From NCBI RefSeq assembly GCF_009827615.1, contig NZ_WTYU01000001.1, positions 1,695,001 through 1,759,000 of the forward strand: a stretch of 64,000 nucleotides of DNA, given 5' to 3'. This DNA is from Allopontixanthobacter confluentis. GTDB taxonomy: Bacteria; Pseudomonadota; Alphaproteobacteria; Sphingomonadales; Sphingomonadaceae. Shown piece after piece: positions 43,133-51,943 of the stretch. The notes beneath the pieces were generated by a model. That model did no database searches. It worked only from the letters and a program-made list of their open reading frames with translations, and was not told the origin of the DNA. The position numbers and the translations under genes were made by a program. Every line of letters begins with the position of its first letter. Positions within the stretch are counted from its first letter, which is position 1.

Positions 43133-44176
43133 TCAGACCAGATCCGCGCTGGTCGCAATTTGCGTGATGCCGCGCTTGCCATTGGCATCGCGCCCCAGTT
43201 GCACCAGCACATCGATAACAGATGCGGCATAGGCAATGGTGTCACCGCGCGTAAGGCCGATGCCGGTTTGCATGACCATCAGCGATAATTGTTCCAGCGC
43301 GCCGCGCAGGCTGTTGGCGTGGATGGTGGAAAAACTGCCCGGATGGCCAGTGTTGATCGCGCGCAGGAAACTGACGCTTTCCGCGCCGCGCAATTCGCCC
43401 AGCACAATCCGGTCAGGGCGCAGGCGTAAAGCCGCCTGCAACAATTCATTGGCGGTCACTTTCGCCTCACCCAATTCGCCTTTGACCGCGATAAGGCCGA
43501 CACCGTTTTCGCCTGGCAATTTCAGTTCAGGCGTATCTTCCACCAGAACCACGCGTTCATGCCGCGGAATTTCGCCCAGCATCGCGTTGAGGAAGGTGGT
43601 CTTGCCAGTGGATGTGCCGCCGGAAATCAAAATGGTGCAACGCTGCCGAATGGCTTCGCGCAGATAGGCCACCGGTTCCTGCTGCGGGTCGGGCATGGCG
43701 GGGGCGACAGGCGGGCTGAGCGGGCCTGAATCATACGCATCCAGCGGCAGGTCCAGCCGCCGGTGGCGGCGGATGGCCATGGTCCAGTGCTTGCGCGTGG
43801 CGGGTGGGCCGCAGAACTGGATACGCGCGCCGGTTTGCCCGCCCTGCGCTGGCAATGTCGCGCCCAGCAGCGGATGTTCGCGATTGATGCCCTGATGGCT
43901 GACGCGGGCAACCTGTTCAGCCAGACGCTGCACCAGCCGGTCATCTATCTCCGGCACGTCAAGGCGCTGCATTCCGGGCGATGCGGCATCCTCGATCCAC
44001 ACTTCGCCCGGCTTGTTGACCATGATTTCGGTCACTGTATCGCGGTCAAGCCAGCGGCGGAACGGGGCAAGATAGGCATCAAGGTAAACGCTGCGTTCGC
44101 CAGACGGCGCGCTGCTATCCCCGGTTTCGGGTTGCAGGGGGTGTTCCGCTTGCAAGGGGTGGATGTCTGCGCTCAT
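43133..44176 (-). CDS. virB11: Type IV secretion ATPase VirB11
   Basis: A hexameric traffic ATPase that drives assembly and substrate transfer. The 347-residue product has Walker A GGTSTGKTTFLNAMLGEIP near residue 187, an Asp box VVLVEDTPELKL, Walker B RPDRIVLGELRGAESVSFLRAINTGHPGS, with the HIS box in GSFSTIHANS. The start at 44176 follows MSADIHPL; the preceding frame is not coding. Last gene of the virB cluster. Confidence 0.95.
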   Translation of the reverse strand: MSADIHPLQAEHPLQPETGDSSAPSGERSVYLDAYLAPFRRWLDRDTVTEIMVNKPGEVWIEDAASPGMQRLDVPEIDDRLVQRLAEQVARVSHQGINREHPLLGATLPAQGGQTGARIQFCGPPATRKHWTMAIRRHRRLDLPLDAYDSGPLSPPVAPAMPDPQQEPVAYLREAIRQRCTILISGGTSTGKTTFLNAMLGEIPRHERVVLVEDTPELKLPGENGVGLIAVKGELGEAKVTANELLQAALRLRPDRIVLGELRGAESVSFLRAINTGHPGSFSTIHANSLRGALEQLSLMVMQTGIGLTRGDTIAYAASVIDVLVQLGRDANGKRGITQIATSADLV

Positions 44177-44183
44177 CTGCCGA

Positions 44184-45314
44184 TCAGCCGCCGGAAACCT
44201 GCGAAAAATCAAGGTCACGGGCAGTGAAAACGCGGATCGGTTCGCCTTGCCGCACCCGCACCGTGGGGCCAATCTGGCTGTCCTGCTGGACTGCGGCAGC
44301 AGCAGCAGCCTGCCCGCCCCCGCCCACAATCACCGAAGCGCCGCCAGTGCCGATTGCGGAAAGCCCGCCCACCACCGACAGCAGCATGGCGGACCCGAAG
44401 CGTTTGAAGAAATTGCTGTCCACCTTGCCTTCCAGCCCGGTGCGCCCGTCAAACCCGACTGCGGGCGATGCCAGATTGACCGATGCACCATCCGGGCGGA
44501 TCAGCCGCGTCCAGATGACATAGGCGCGTTTCTGACCGCCTTGCAGGCCGGACTGATACTGCCCGATCAGGCGTGAACTGCGCGGCACCAGCACGCGGGT
44601 CCCGTCAAAACTGCGGACATCCTGGCTGACCACGGCGCGCACGTAACCCGGCACATCGGTTTCAATCGCGGTTTCCAGAATAGCCGGAATAAGCGTGCCT
44701 TGCGTTACCGTGGTTTTGGGGTTGGACATGGCCGTGGCCCGGGCGGGCCCGCCGCCCACACCGCCAACACGGCTGGCAAAATCATTGCCGGTATTGCCCG
44801 CGCCAGCAGGTGCCGCGCCCTCGCCCGCCGGCCCGGCGCCCATTGGCACTGGCAGCGCGCTCGCATCGAACACCACGGTCGGGCTGGAATAGGGGTTTAC
44901 CGAAGGGCCGGTCACCGCTGCGGGATTATTGGCATAGACTGGCGCCGGTGCGGGGTCTGCAAGCGGCGCATATTGCTGGGCTGGCTGGCCCTGATCCGGC
45001 ACAGGCTGCACGCCCACCACTGCTGGCTGGACCGGCACGGCTGGCTGCGCGGCCTGATCGCTCCCGATGCCATCGGGTTCAGCAATGCGGGCCGAATTCA
45101 TGCTCCACAAGGTGATCGCCCCCAGCAAGCCGACAAATGCGACCCCTGCTGCCAGGCCCAGCCCATCGGAACGGCCCTTGCGCTGGGTGACGGCAGGGAA
45201 GGAATTGCGGCTCGCCAGATCGATGATTTCCGCCGTTTCCTGATCGCGCGGGTCGATATTTTCAGCGGCACCATCGGCGCCCTTGCGGGCCGGAAGACGC
45301 ATGGCAAGTCGCAT
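44184..45314 (-). CDS. virB10: Type IV secretion protein VirB10
   Basis: Bridges inner and outer membranes in the core complex. The 376-residue product has a cytoplasmic start, a transmembrane helix (GLAAGVAFVGLLGAITLWSM near residue 55), a proline-rich periplasmic linker (about residues 80-170) and the TrbI-like barrel domain (TVTQGTLIPAILETAIETDVPGYVRAVVSQDVRSFDGTRVLVP). Lies between virB9 and virB11, in canonical order. Confidence 0.94.
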   Translation of the reverse strand: MRLAMRLPARKGADGAAENIDPRDQETAEIIDLASRNSFPAVTQRKGRSDGLGLAAGVAFVGLLGAITLWSMNSARIAEPDGIGSDQAAQPAVPVQPAVVGVQPVPDQGQPAQQYAPLADPAPAPVYANNPAAVTGPSVNPYSSPTVVFDASALPVPMGAGPAGEGAAPAGAGNTGNDFASRVGGVGGGPARATAMSNPKTTVTQGTLIPAILETAIETDVPGYVRAVVSQDVRSFDGTRVLVPRSSRLIGQYQSGLQGGQKRAYVIWTRLIRPDGASVNLASPAVGFDGRTGLEGKVDSNFFKRFGSAMLLSVVGGLSAIGTGGASVIVGGGGQAAAAAAVQQDSQIGPTVRVRQGEPIRVFTARDLDFSQVSGG

Positions 45315-45316
45315 AT

Positions 45317-46102
45317 CTATGATCCCTCAGCTTGGGCAAATGCGGTGGAAGGCGCAGTTCTGACGGGGCGCGGCGGCCCCTGATTGACCAGCCTTGCCTC
45401 GCCCTTGCCTGACCGCAGGATGATTTCGGGCGGCACACCATCCACCACGATAGTGGTGCCGCGCACAGCAAAATTCACTGGCCCTTCGGTGCCCTTGTAA
45501 TCTTTCACCAGAATGGCCGGCACGGGCTTTCCCTCGGCCCATGACAGGAAAGTGGAATTGCCATCATCATAGGCTCGCGCGGGCAGCAGCGCATTGTCCC
45601 CGCCGGTTGCCCAGGCAAAGTTGAGTTCGGCCGGATCGACCACCGCATAAGGATCGCTGGCGGCGGCCATTTCCATGGCCGTGGGCGCCCCTGCCAGGAC
45701 GGTTTCTTCTGTCTCGGGCTCATCAGCATAGCTGAAGCGCAGGACGTAAATCGCATTGGCTTTGGGGCTGGCGACCAGATCGAACAGATAGGTCCGCCGG
45801 TCTGTGACCACGGTCATATTGGTGCGGGCAGTGGGCGACAAAGGCTTGATGAACAGCAGGTTGGCGCGCTTATTGGGCGTTACCTGCCAGGCTTGCGAAT
45901 CCCCGATGGCGACATTTTCAATATGCTCCGCATCGTCAAACGCGATGGTCGCCTGCACCTTGGTGCGGCCATCAATCCGCACGACTTCGGCAGGGTTATA
46001 CAGCCGTTCGACCAGCCGGGCATCCTCCGCCACAGCCGGGGCCGCCAGCGCCCATGACAATGCGGCCATCACCGGCAGGGCAAGGATAAACGCGCGTTTC
46101 AT
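45317..46102 (-). CDS. virB9: Type IV secretion protein VirB9
   Basis: Periplasmic/outer-membrane core component. The 261-residue product has a signal peptide (ILALPVMAALSWALAAPAVA), then the VirB9 N-terminal domain (VRIDGRTKVQATIAFDDAEHIENVAIGDSQAWQVTPNKRANLLFIKPL) and a C-terminal domain with a VVDGVPPEIILRSGKGEARL end. No VirB7 lipoprotein, its usual partner, is visible next to it. Its start overlaps virB6 by ATGA. Confidence 0.92.
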   Translation of the reverse strand: MKRAFILALPVMAALSWALAAPAVAEDARLVERLYNPAEVVRIDGRTKVQATIAFDDAEHIENVAIGDSQAWQVTPNKRANLLFIKPLSPTARTNMTVVTDRRTYLFDLVASPKANAIYVLRFSYADEPETEETVLAGAPTAMEMAAASDPYAVVDPAELNFAWATGGDNALLPARAYDDGNSTFLSWAEGKPVPAILVKDYKGTEGPVNFAVRGTTIVVDGVPPEIILRSGKGEARLVNQGPPRPVRTAPSTAFAQAEGS

Positions 46103-47313
46103 TTCGTTCTCTCCGTCAGGCGGCTTCCTGCACTTTTGATATGTGCAGGGCGCGTATTGGCAGGCCGGAAGCGGTTGCCAATTCCGCTGGTACGCGATGT
46201 GCTGGATGAAATAGGCTGAACCTGAGCGGAACTGCCGGGAGAGGATATGATCCGGGTTTCCCGCGCTGCGCCTGCCACGCTGCCAGTGCCCGCATCATTC
46301 GCGGGTAAGGCCGATACGATGCCGGAAAGAGGTATCTGGCGTGACGGGGCAGCAGCGATTGCCGGGGCCGCAACCGCGTTTAACGGCGCAGCGCCGGAAT
46401 GGCCTGCAGCAGCGCCCGCCCTGCTGGCAGAACCGGAACTTTCCTGCTTGTCAGCCAGCCCGAAAACGCGCCAGCCACTGACCATGGTGGCGGATACTTT
46501 CAGCACCATGATCATCAGCGCGACATGCACCGCGCCGATCAGGAAGAACGCCATGGCGCTGCGCATGTCCACTTGCCCCGGCACTGCATTCAGCGAAGCG
46601 AGGACGGGCACCGCCAGTTCCAGCATCAGGCTGCCGCCAAGCACGGCAAACAGCGGCGTCAGCGCCAGCATCACCACGCCTTTCAGCCAGCCGGTAAACA
46701 GTCCGCGGGTGCCATTGAACAGGGCCAGCACGACAAAAATGGGCCCCAGCGCCAGCAGCACGGCAAGGCCGATGCGCGCCGTAACCAGTACGCCGACTGT
46801 CCCCAGCAGCAACAGCATGGCGCCCAGCCACAGCATTCCCATGGGCGAAAAAGCCGAAACATCCGCAGCTTCGCCGCCCGCCTGCGCCTGTGTGGCGCGT
46901 TCAATCGCGCTGAAGACAATGTCGATCTTGTCGGCAAAAGTGGTGGTGGCAGAACCCTGGCCCCCGGTCAGCACGGTGGCAAGATAGTCCGGCGCGCCAA
47001 TCGCCAGGTTCCACACCACCGTCTGATAGGCCAGCCAGCTGGTCGCAAACGTCAGCACCAGCCCCAGCGTGATCATGCGCGGCACCAGCGACCGCACGCT
47101 GAGATTGGTGCGGCCCAGCATCAGGGCGATCGCGAAAAAGGCGATGAACAGGCCAAGCAGGATGGACAGCACCGGGCCCAGCGCGCCGCCGGGCGCGAAC
47201 AGCCGCCCGAAGGCAGCGCCGGTCATCTCGGACGCGGCACAATCCACCGCGCGCAGGGCGGCCGCCACGCCATTGCCGACTTCGGCCATCGTGTTCTGGC
47301 AGGCGGCGTTCAT
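46099..47313 (-). CDS. virB6: Type IV secretion membrane protein VirB6/TrbL
   Basis: A polytopic inner-membrane protein of 404 residues with about six hydrophobic segments (VLSILLGLFIAFFAIALMLG and others), the VirB6 pattern. A low-complexity Ala/Ser-rich C-terminal tail of about 120 residues is longer than usual. ATGA overlaps link it with virB4 before and virB9 after. Confidence 0.9.
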   Translation of the reverse strand: MNAACQNTMAEVGNGVAAALRAVDCAASEMTGAAFGRLFAPGGALGPVLSILLGLFIAFFAIALMLGRTNLSVRSLVPRMITLGLVLTFATSWLAYQTVVWNLAIGAPDYLATVLTGGQGSATTTFADKIDIVFSAIERATQAQAGGEAADVSAFSPMGMLWLGAMLLLLGTVGVLVTARIGLAVLLALGPIFVVLALFNGTRGLFTGWLKGVVMLALTPLFAVLGGSLMLELAVPVLASLNAVPGQVDMRSAMAFFLIGAVHVALMIMVLKVSATMVSGWRVFGLADKQESSGSASRAGAAAGHSGAAPLNAVAAPAIAAAPSRQIPLSGIVSALPANDAGTGSVAGAARETRIISSPGSSAQVQPISSSTSRTSGIGNRFRPANTRPAHIKSAGSRLTERTK

Positions 47314-49778
47314 TCGGCGGCCAGTCGCAGCGGCATTTCGGCCTTGGCCGGCGTATCGGGAATGCCGGTGTCAGCACCATCATGGTTCATTCCGGGCCAT
47401 GGATGGCCCGTCAGTGCAGGATACCAGTCCGCCGGATCATCCCCCACCGCAGCGCGCAGCAGGTCCAGCCGGCGCACAGCAGCTTCGCGGCCGGAAAGCA
47501 CGGTCAGCACTTCGGGCGCATTGGACAGGTCCAGCCGCACCACCACCGATGCATCGGGCTGGCGCACCAGGAAGCAGCGGCTATGCGCCGGCAGGGACCG
47601 GATCAGCGCCAATTCGTGATGCGTCAGGCCAAAACCGTCGCAATAATCTTCCGCACGGGCGCGCGAATTGGGCATGAACACCATGGTGGCTGTCTGTTCG
47701 ACCAACGCGGTCGAAATCCGGCTTTCCAGCGCATCGCGTGCACTTTGCGTGGCAAAGCCGACCAGCGCATTTCGCTTCCGCAGGGTCTTGAGCCAGTCCC
47801 GGATGCGGGCGGCAAACACTTCATCGTCAAGCGCTTTCCACCCTTCATCAATCAGGATCATGGTCGGCTCGCCATCCAGCCGTTCTTCAATACGGTGAAA
47901 CAGATACATCATCGTCGGCGTGCGCAGCCTCGGGTTTTCCAGCAACGCGGTCATGTCGAAACCAAGGACTCGATTGCCAAGGTCCAGCCGGTCTGTTTCA
48001 TTGTCGAACAGCCAGCTGTTTTCGCCGCCACCTTCACCGGTTGCGCCAATCCACGCCGACAGCCGGTCTGCCAGATCGCCGGGCTGCGGACGGCGCGCGC
48101 CGGACAGCAATTCCCTGAAATGGCGCAGGCGGCGCAGCGATGGGTCATTGCCGTAAGTCGCATCCACCGCCTGCGCGATGGTGGCCAGTTCCTCCGGCCC
48201 TTCCGCCTTCAGCAGAACACCGAGCCAATCGCGCAGGAAGGCACGGTTGGTGGCCGTGTCGGGCAAGGCCAGCGGGTTGAAGCCGGTTGGCTCGCCCGCA
48301 CTGATCCGGTCATACCGCCCGCCAATGCCGCGCACGAACAGTTCCGCACCGCGATCCTTGTCGAACAAAATCGTCCGCGGTTTGAATTTCTGGGCCTGAG
48401 CCGCAAGAAAATTCATCACCACGGTCTTGCCCGAACCCGACGGCCCGATGACCGAGAAATTGCCCAGATCGCCATGGTGGAAATTGAAGAAAAACGGCGT
48501 GGCGCTGGTGGTTTGCAGCAGCGTGACCGCTTCACCCCAATGATTGCCGCTGGCCTGCCCCAGCGCAAATCCGTGCAGCGAACCGAAGCTGGCCATATTG
48601 GCCGAGGAGATCATGGCGCGGCGCACGATATATTGCTCGTTGCCGGGGAATTGCGCCCAGAAGGACGGCTCAAGATTGGTGTCTTCGCGCACTGCAATCG
48701 CGCCGATATCGGCCAGCGCCGCGGCACAGGCGGCAGTCGCTTCGTCCAGCCGCGAAAGATCGGTCGCGCGCACCTGCACGGTCAGATGATGGTCACCAAA
48801 GCCCACCGCACCATTGCCCAGCGCATCACGCGCGGCAAGCATATCGGCCCGTTCGGCTGCCGCATCTTCATCGACCGACCGCAAGCGGCGGATGGCCAGA
48901 TCCATCCGTTCGCGCGCGGTCTGCCGTTCGGACGGGGCGTAGCTTTCACTCAGCACCATTTCATAGGGCAGGCGCAGCAGCCCATCAATCAGGCCGGGGG
49001 ACGTGGCATCGGGATAATCCTTCAGGCTGAGCATGGCGCAGAAATCCGGATCTCCCGAACCGCGCAACTCCATCGCATCCAGCCCGAAACTGGCGCGCCG
49101 GTAAGGCAGCATCTGGCCAATGTCGGTATCACCGGACGGCTTGCGCACAGGGCGCATTTCGCCATTGTAAAGTGCGCTCAGCAGTTCCAGCAATTCATTA
49201 TTGGTATGGGTGCTGCTGCCTGCATAATCGCCCAGCAATTGCGCGCCATAAGCGCCGAGCGAGGCGACAAGGCCGGTAGCAGCCGCCTTCAGGGAACGGA
49301 CATCCTTCGGGTCCGCTTCCACTTCGGCCTGACCCTTGCGGCTCCACATTCTGGACACACGTTCTGCCAGGCCCGCCTTGCCGCGAGCGGGGCGGCGGAT
49401 GAGCGTTACGAACTGGTCGTTGATGAACAGCGATCCGCTGCCCAGCCGTTCCTTCCAGCGCGCGTCGATATGGGCGGAAAGCGGGTCTTCAAAGGTCGCA
49501 TCCAGTTCCACTTCCACGCGGCGGCGCACGACATGGTGATAAAGGGCAAAGCGGGCATCGAGCGTGGACCGCAGCATGACTTCGCGGGTTGCCGAATGGG
49601 CATTCAGCGCATCGCTGTCCTCCGTTTCGAACAGCAGACCCGGCACCTGGATGGCGGTCATCACCGATCCATCGCGCAGCAGCATGGTATGCTGGTCGAT
49701 CAGGCGTGCATAGGGCAGCCGGTCGCCGGCGCGCGCTTCCTTCGCGCTCCATGCTGCGGCTCCGATCCACTTGCTCAT
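47310..49778 (-). CDS. virB4: Type IV secretion ATPase VirB4
   Basis: The large ATPase of the system. The 822-residue product has the N-terminal CagE domain (GDRLPYARLIDQHTMLLRDGS) and a C-terminal P-loop domain with Walker A VIGPSGSGKTVVMNF near residue 447, Walker B MILIDEGWKALDD near 640 and FATQSARDALES. It precedes virB6 with an ATGA overlap and follows virB3. Confidence 0.95.
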   Translation of the reverse strand: MSKWIGAAAWSAKEARAGDRLPYARLIDQHTMLLRDGSVMTAIQVPGLLFETEDSDALNAHSATREVMLRSTLDARFALYHHVVRRRVEVELDATFEDPLSAHIDARWKERLGSGSLFINDQFVTLIRRPARGKAGLAERVSRMWSRKGQAEVEADPKDVRSLKAAATGLVASLGAYGAQLLGDYAGSSTHTNNELLELLSALYNGEMRPVRKPSGDTDIGQMLPYRRASFGLDAMELRGSGDPDFCAMLSLKDYPDATSPGLIDGLLRLPYEMVLSESYAPSERQTARERMDLAIRRLRSVDEDAAAERADMLAARDALGNGAVGFGDHHLTVQVRATDLSRLDEATAACAAALADIGAIAVREDTNLEPSFWAQFPGNEQYIVRRAMISSANMASFGSLHGFALGQASGNHWGEAVTLLQTTSATPFFFNFHHGDLGNFSVIGPSGSGKTVVMNFLAAQAQKFKPRTILFDKDRGAELFVRGIGGRYDRISAGEPTGFNPLALPDTATNRAFLRDWLGVLLKAEGPEELATIAQAVDATYGNDPSLRRLRHFRELLSGARRPQPGDLADRLSAWIGATGEGGGENSWLFDNETDRLDLGNRVLGFDMTALLENPRLRTPTMMYLFHRIEERLDGEPTMILIDEGWKALDDEVFAARIRDWLKTLRKRNALVGFATQSARDALESRISTALVEQTATMVFMPNSRARAEDYCDGFGLTHHELALIRSLPAHSRCFLVRQPDASVVVRLDLSNAPEVLTVLSGREAAVRRLDLLRAAVGDDPADWYPALTGHPWPGMNHDGADTGIPDTPAKAEMPLRLAAE

Positions 49779-49827
49779 ATGCGTTCGGCCCTCCTCAGGC
49801 CTTTGACACCATTATCAACCCTGCACC

Positions 49828-50109
49828 TCATGGTGCGTAGCTGTTGCAGCCCCAGCGCTTCCAGTTCTTCACCCGCGGGCATTTGCTCACCTTGGTCAGC
49901 CACAGGTCGAAAATGCGGGGTTCGCGCAGGCAGGCAAAATAGCCGATGACATGCAGGATGATGGGCACCGGAAGGATCCAGAAGCTTTTCAGCATCAGGA
50001 ACAATTCAGTCGTCACCAGGAAATTGATGATGAAGAAATTCATCGTCACGCCGGCAAACATCTGCGGCCGCGTCAGCGCGCGATGGACTGGATGACGGGC
50101 GAGTTCCAT
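49828..50109 (-). CDS. virB3: Type IV secretion protein VirB3
   Basis: A 93-residue membrane protein with the VirB3/TrbD pattern: HPVHRALTRPQMFAGV, then two close hydrophobic stretches (MNFFIINFLVTTELFLML and ILPVPIILHVIGYFAC) and REPRIFDLW near the end. It interacts with VirB4 in the inner membrane complex. Located between virB2 and virB4. Confidence 0.9.
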   Translation of the reverse strand: MELARHPVHRALTRPQMFAGVTMNFFIINFLVTTELFLMLKSFWILPVPIILHVIGYFACLREPRIFDLWLTKVSKCPRVKNWKRWGCNSYAP

Positions 50110-50114
50110 TCAGC

Positions 50115-50417
50115 CTAGCCCCCCGACGCGCCCTGGATGCCGGCCACAATCGTGCTGGCACCAAACAGGATGAACACGCCGATGATGACAGTGGCGCCGA
50201 AGCGCCAGTTGACGCGCCCCGTCAGCATCATGAAACCAACAGCTGCCACGGCCATTACCGCAACGGCGGTTGCGACATTGCCCAGCAGCGTGCCCTGGAG
50301 CCACCCGAGCGCGGCCACAATCGGGCCGGAGCCTTGTGGATCGCTGGCGGCCTGGGCAAATGCGGCCGTAGGGCTGAAAGCAGCAATCGCACCGGCCAGA
50401 CGAAGGGGGAAACGCAT
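50115..50417 (-). CDS. virB2: Type IV secretion pilin VirB2/TrbC
   Basis: A 100-residue prepilin: signal peptide (LAGAIAAFSPTAAFA), then two hydrophobic helices (LLGNVATAVAVMAVAAVGFMML and ATVIIGVFILFGASTIVA) separated by a short basic turn, the major-pilin plan of VirB2. It is 5 bp upstream of virB3. Confidence 0.88.
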   Translation of the reverse strand: MRFPLRLAGAIAAFSPTAAFAQAASDPQGSGPIVAALGWLQGTLLGNVATAVAVMAVAAVGFMMLTGRVNWRFGATVIIGVFILFGASTIVAGIQGASGG

Positions 50418-51050
50418 TTATTCACTACTCCGGGAATGGTTGGACAGACGGCCGAGGATGGCCGCGACATAGGTCTGTGTCTCGCGTATCTGCGGCACGC
50501 CATTGGCGCGGATGACGCGCCCGGGGCCCGCATTATAGGCTGCCAGCGATTTTTCGATGTCTCCGTCGAACCGGTCCATCTGCTGCCGCAAATAGCGCGC
50601 GCCGCCCTCCAGATTGGCGAAGGGATCGTCCGGGTTCACACCCATTTCACGGGCAGTGCCGGGCATCAGTTGCGCCAGACCGCGCGCGCCGACCGGCGAG
50701 CGGGCAGCGGGCTGCCACCGGCTTTCCTGCCATACCAGCGCCTCGATCAGCGTCGGGCTGAGATCGAACCGTGCTGCCAGTTCGTGGACCTTGGCGGCGT
50801 ATTGCGGGGGGATATTGACCGAATGGCGTGACGGATCAGCATATGCATTGGCAGGTACTTCATAATCAGCGCCCAGTTCAACAATGTGCGTGGCCACGGC
50901 CAGGGGCTGCCCGCCAGGCAGGGCTGCCTGCTCGCCGGCAATCCAGCGCGCACCATCGTCACCAATTTCAAGCACGTCGGCGCTGGCTGGCGCTGACGCG
51001 AGGGCCAGACCTGCAAAAAGCGCAAGCCGGCCCGGACTCGTGAGAATCAT
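50418..51050 (-). CDS. virB1: Lytic transglycosylase (VirB1-like)
   Basis: Cuts peptidoglycan to let the secretion apparatus pass. The 210-residue protein has a signal peptide (LALFAGLALASAPASA) and the SLT domain: PTLIEALVWQESRWQPAARSPVGARGLAQLMPGTAREMG with catalytic Glu in QES near residue 110, and AAYNAGPGRVIRANG near the end. It is the first gene of the virB1-B2-B3-B4-B6-B9-B10-B11 series; its stop directly abuts virB2. Confidence 0.92.
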   Translation of the reverse strand: MILTSPGRLALFAGLALASAPASADVLEIGDDGARWIAGEQAALPGGQPLAVATHIVELGADYEVPANAYADPSRHSVNIPPQYAAKVHELAARFDLSPTLIEALVWQESRWQPAARSPVGARGLAQLMPGTAREMGVNPDDPFANLEGGARYLRQQMDRFDGDIEKSLAAYNAGPGRVIRANGVPQIRETQTYVAAILGRLSNHSRSSE

Positions 51051-51146
51051 GAATTCCTCCGTCCGACCCCTCTGGGCACACTACATGACACGCCTGTGAC
51101 AGCAAGCTGAACACCGGCCGGGAAAGGACTTCGCAGTGCAAAACAA

Positions 51147-51175
51147 TGGCCCGCCCGGATCATCCAGGCGGGCCA
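51147..51175 (-). terminator. Terminator of the 51.2-51.6 kb gene
   Basis: A 9-bp perfect stem (TGGCCCGCC with GGCGGGCCA) and 11-nt loop, followed on the minus strand by TTGTTTT. It lies about 60 bp after the tetratricopeptide-like gene and separates it from virB1. Confidence 0.8.
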
Positions 51176-51236
51176 CATCTATCTGTCATTGCTGATTTTT
51201 AGGACAATATCATAGTTGCGACGCGTCAGCGCCGGA

Positions 51237-51632
51237 TCAGCGGGAAGCCATCCTGGTGGCCTGCCCGATTTCGCCGCGCTCCAGCATGGCCAACCCGCGG
51301 CGCGCAAGCTCGCGCGAATCCGTCCATTCACCATTGGCAGTCTCCAGCCGGTAGCGTGTATCCAGGCGGGCCGCATTCATGAACAGCGCCCGCGCGGCTG
51401 CCACATTTCCTTCGCGCGCATGGGCAATGGCGAGGTTGATCAGCCGGGCAGGGTCTTCACCATCTGCTGCATCGCTGCGTTCAATCCGTGCGATTGCCGC
51501 GCTGTTCTGCCCGCTGGCCAGTTCTTCATAGGCGACTTCGACCCGGTCCATTGACTGGGCCGGAAACGGGACCGCTGACTCGCCCGCGGCTTGGGCCAGC
51601 ATCACGAGCGCGAGTGTTGATACAAGAGCCAT
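51237..51632 (-). CDS. Exported TPR-like protein of unknown function
   Basis: A 131-residue protein with a signal peptide (ALVSTLALVMLAQAAG) and helical repeats: VEVAYEELASGQNSAAIARIERSD and ARLINLAIAHAREGNVAAARALFMNAARLD are TPR-like pairs. Likely periplasmic. The ATG at 51632 is chosen over 51683, where the signal peptide would not be N-terminal. Downstream is virB1, but a terminator separates them, so it is probably not part of the secretion cluster. It faces a long intergenic region with the Pho box. Confidence 0.6.
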   Translation of the reverse strand: MALVSTLALVMLAQAAGESAVPFPAQSMDRVEVAYEELASGQNSAAIARIERSDAADGEDPARLINLAIAHAREGNVAAARALFMNAARLDTRYRLETANGEWTDSRELARRGLAMLERGEIGQATRMASR

Positions 51633-51803
51633 TCTATCTCTCCCGGCAGTTATTATGGCATAATGATGCGCGCGAGGCGCCATGGCTGCAATAAAAATGA
51701 AACATTGTCATTGAACTGTAATATTTGGCCCGCGCCAGCACAATAAAACCGGCGGCCATTTCGCAAAATTGCTTAACCGCCCGCCAGACACCGCAAGTCA
51801 TAT

Positions 51804-51832
51804 TTGTCAGACTTCTGTCATAGTAAAGTCAC
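51804..51832 (+). promoter_or_regulatory. Pho-box-like tandem GTCA sites
   Basis: CTGTCAT (51815-51821) is followed after 4 bp by AAGTCAC (51826-51832), the layout of a PhoB box (two 7-bp direct repeats separated by 4 bp). A third half-site, TTGTCAG, lies exactly 11 bp upstream at 51804, giving three sites at helical spacing. The box points to the lipoprotein gene at 51944 and sits in an A+T-rich stretch. It predicts PhoB activation under phosphate limitation. Confidence 0.7.
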
Positions 51833-51943
51833 TGAATTAAAACCGAAATATTGCACACAAACTGTCATGAGCGAGCCGTAGCGGGTGAGTCGCGAAGTCA
51901 ATTCGCACTTTGTTGATTCTCGGTTTTTAGGGGACCGCCGCTC

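Noticed and set aside
47382-49949. An 855-codon open frame on the plus strand opposite virB4
   Set aside because: VirB4 has full Walker motifs on the minus strand; the opposite frame is a shadow and extends beyond virB4 only because stops are rare in this composition.
43133-51050. An integrated conjugative element
   Set aside because: No relaxase, coupling protein, integrase, att repeats or cargo genes were found around the virB genes; flanks are ordinary chromosomal genes.
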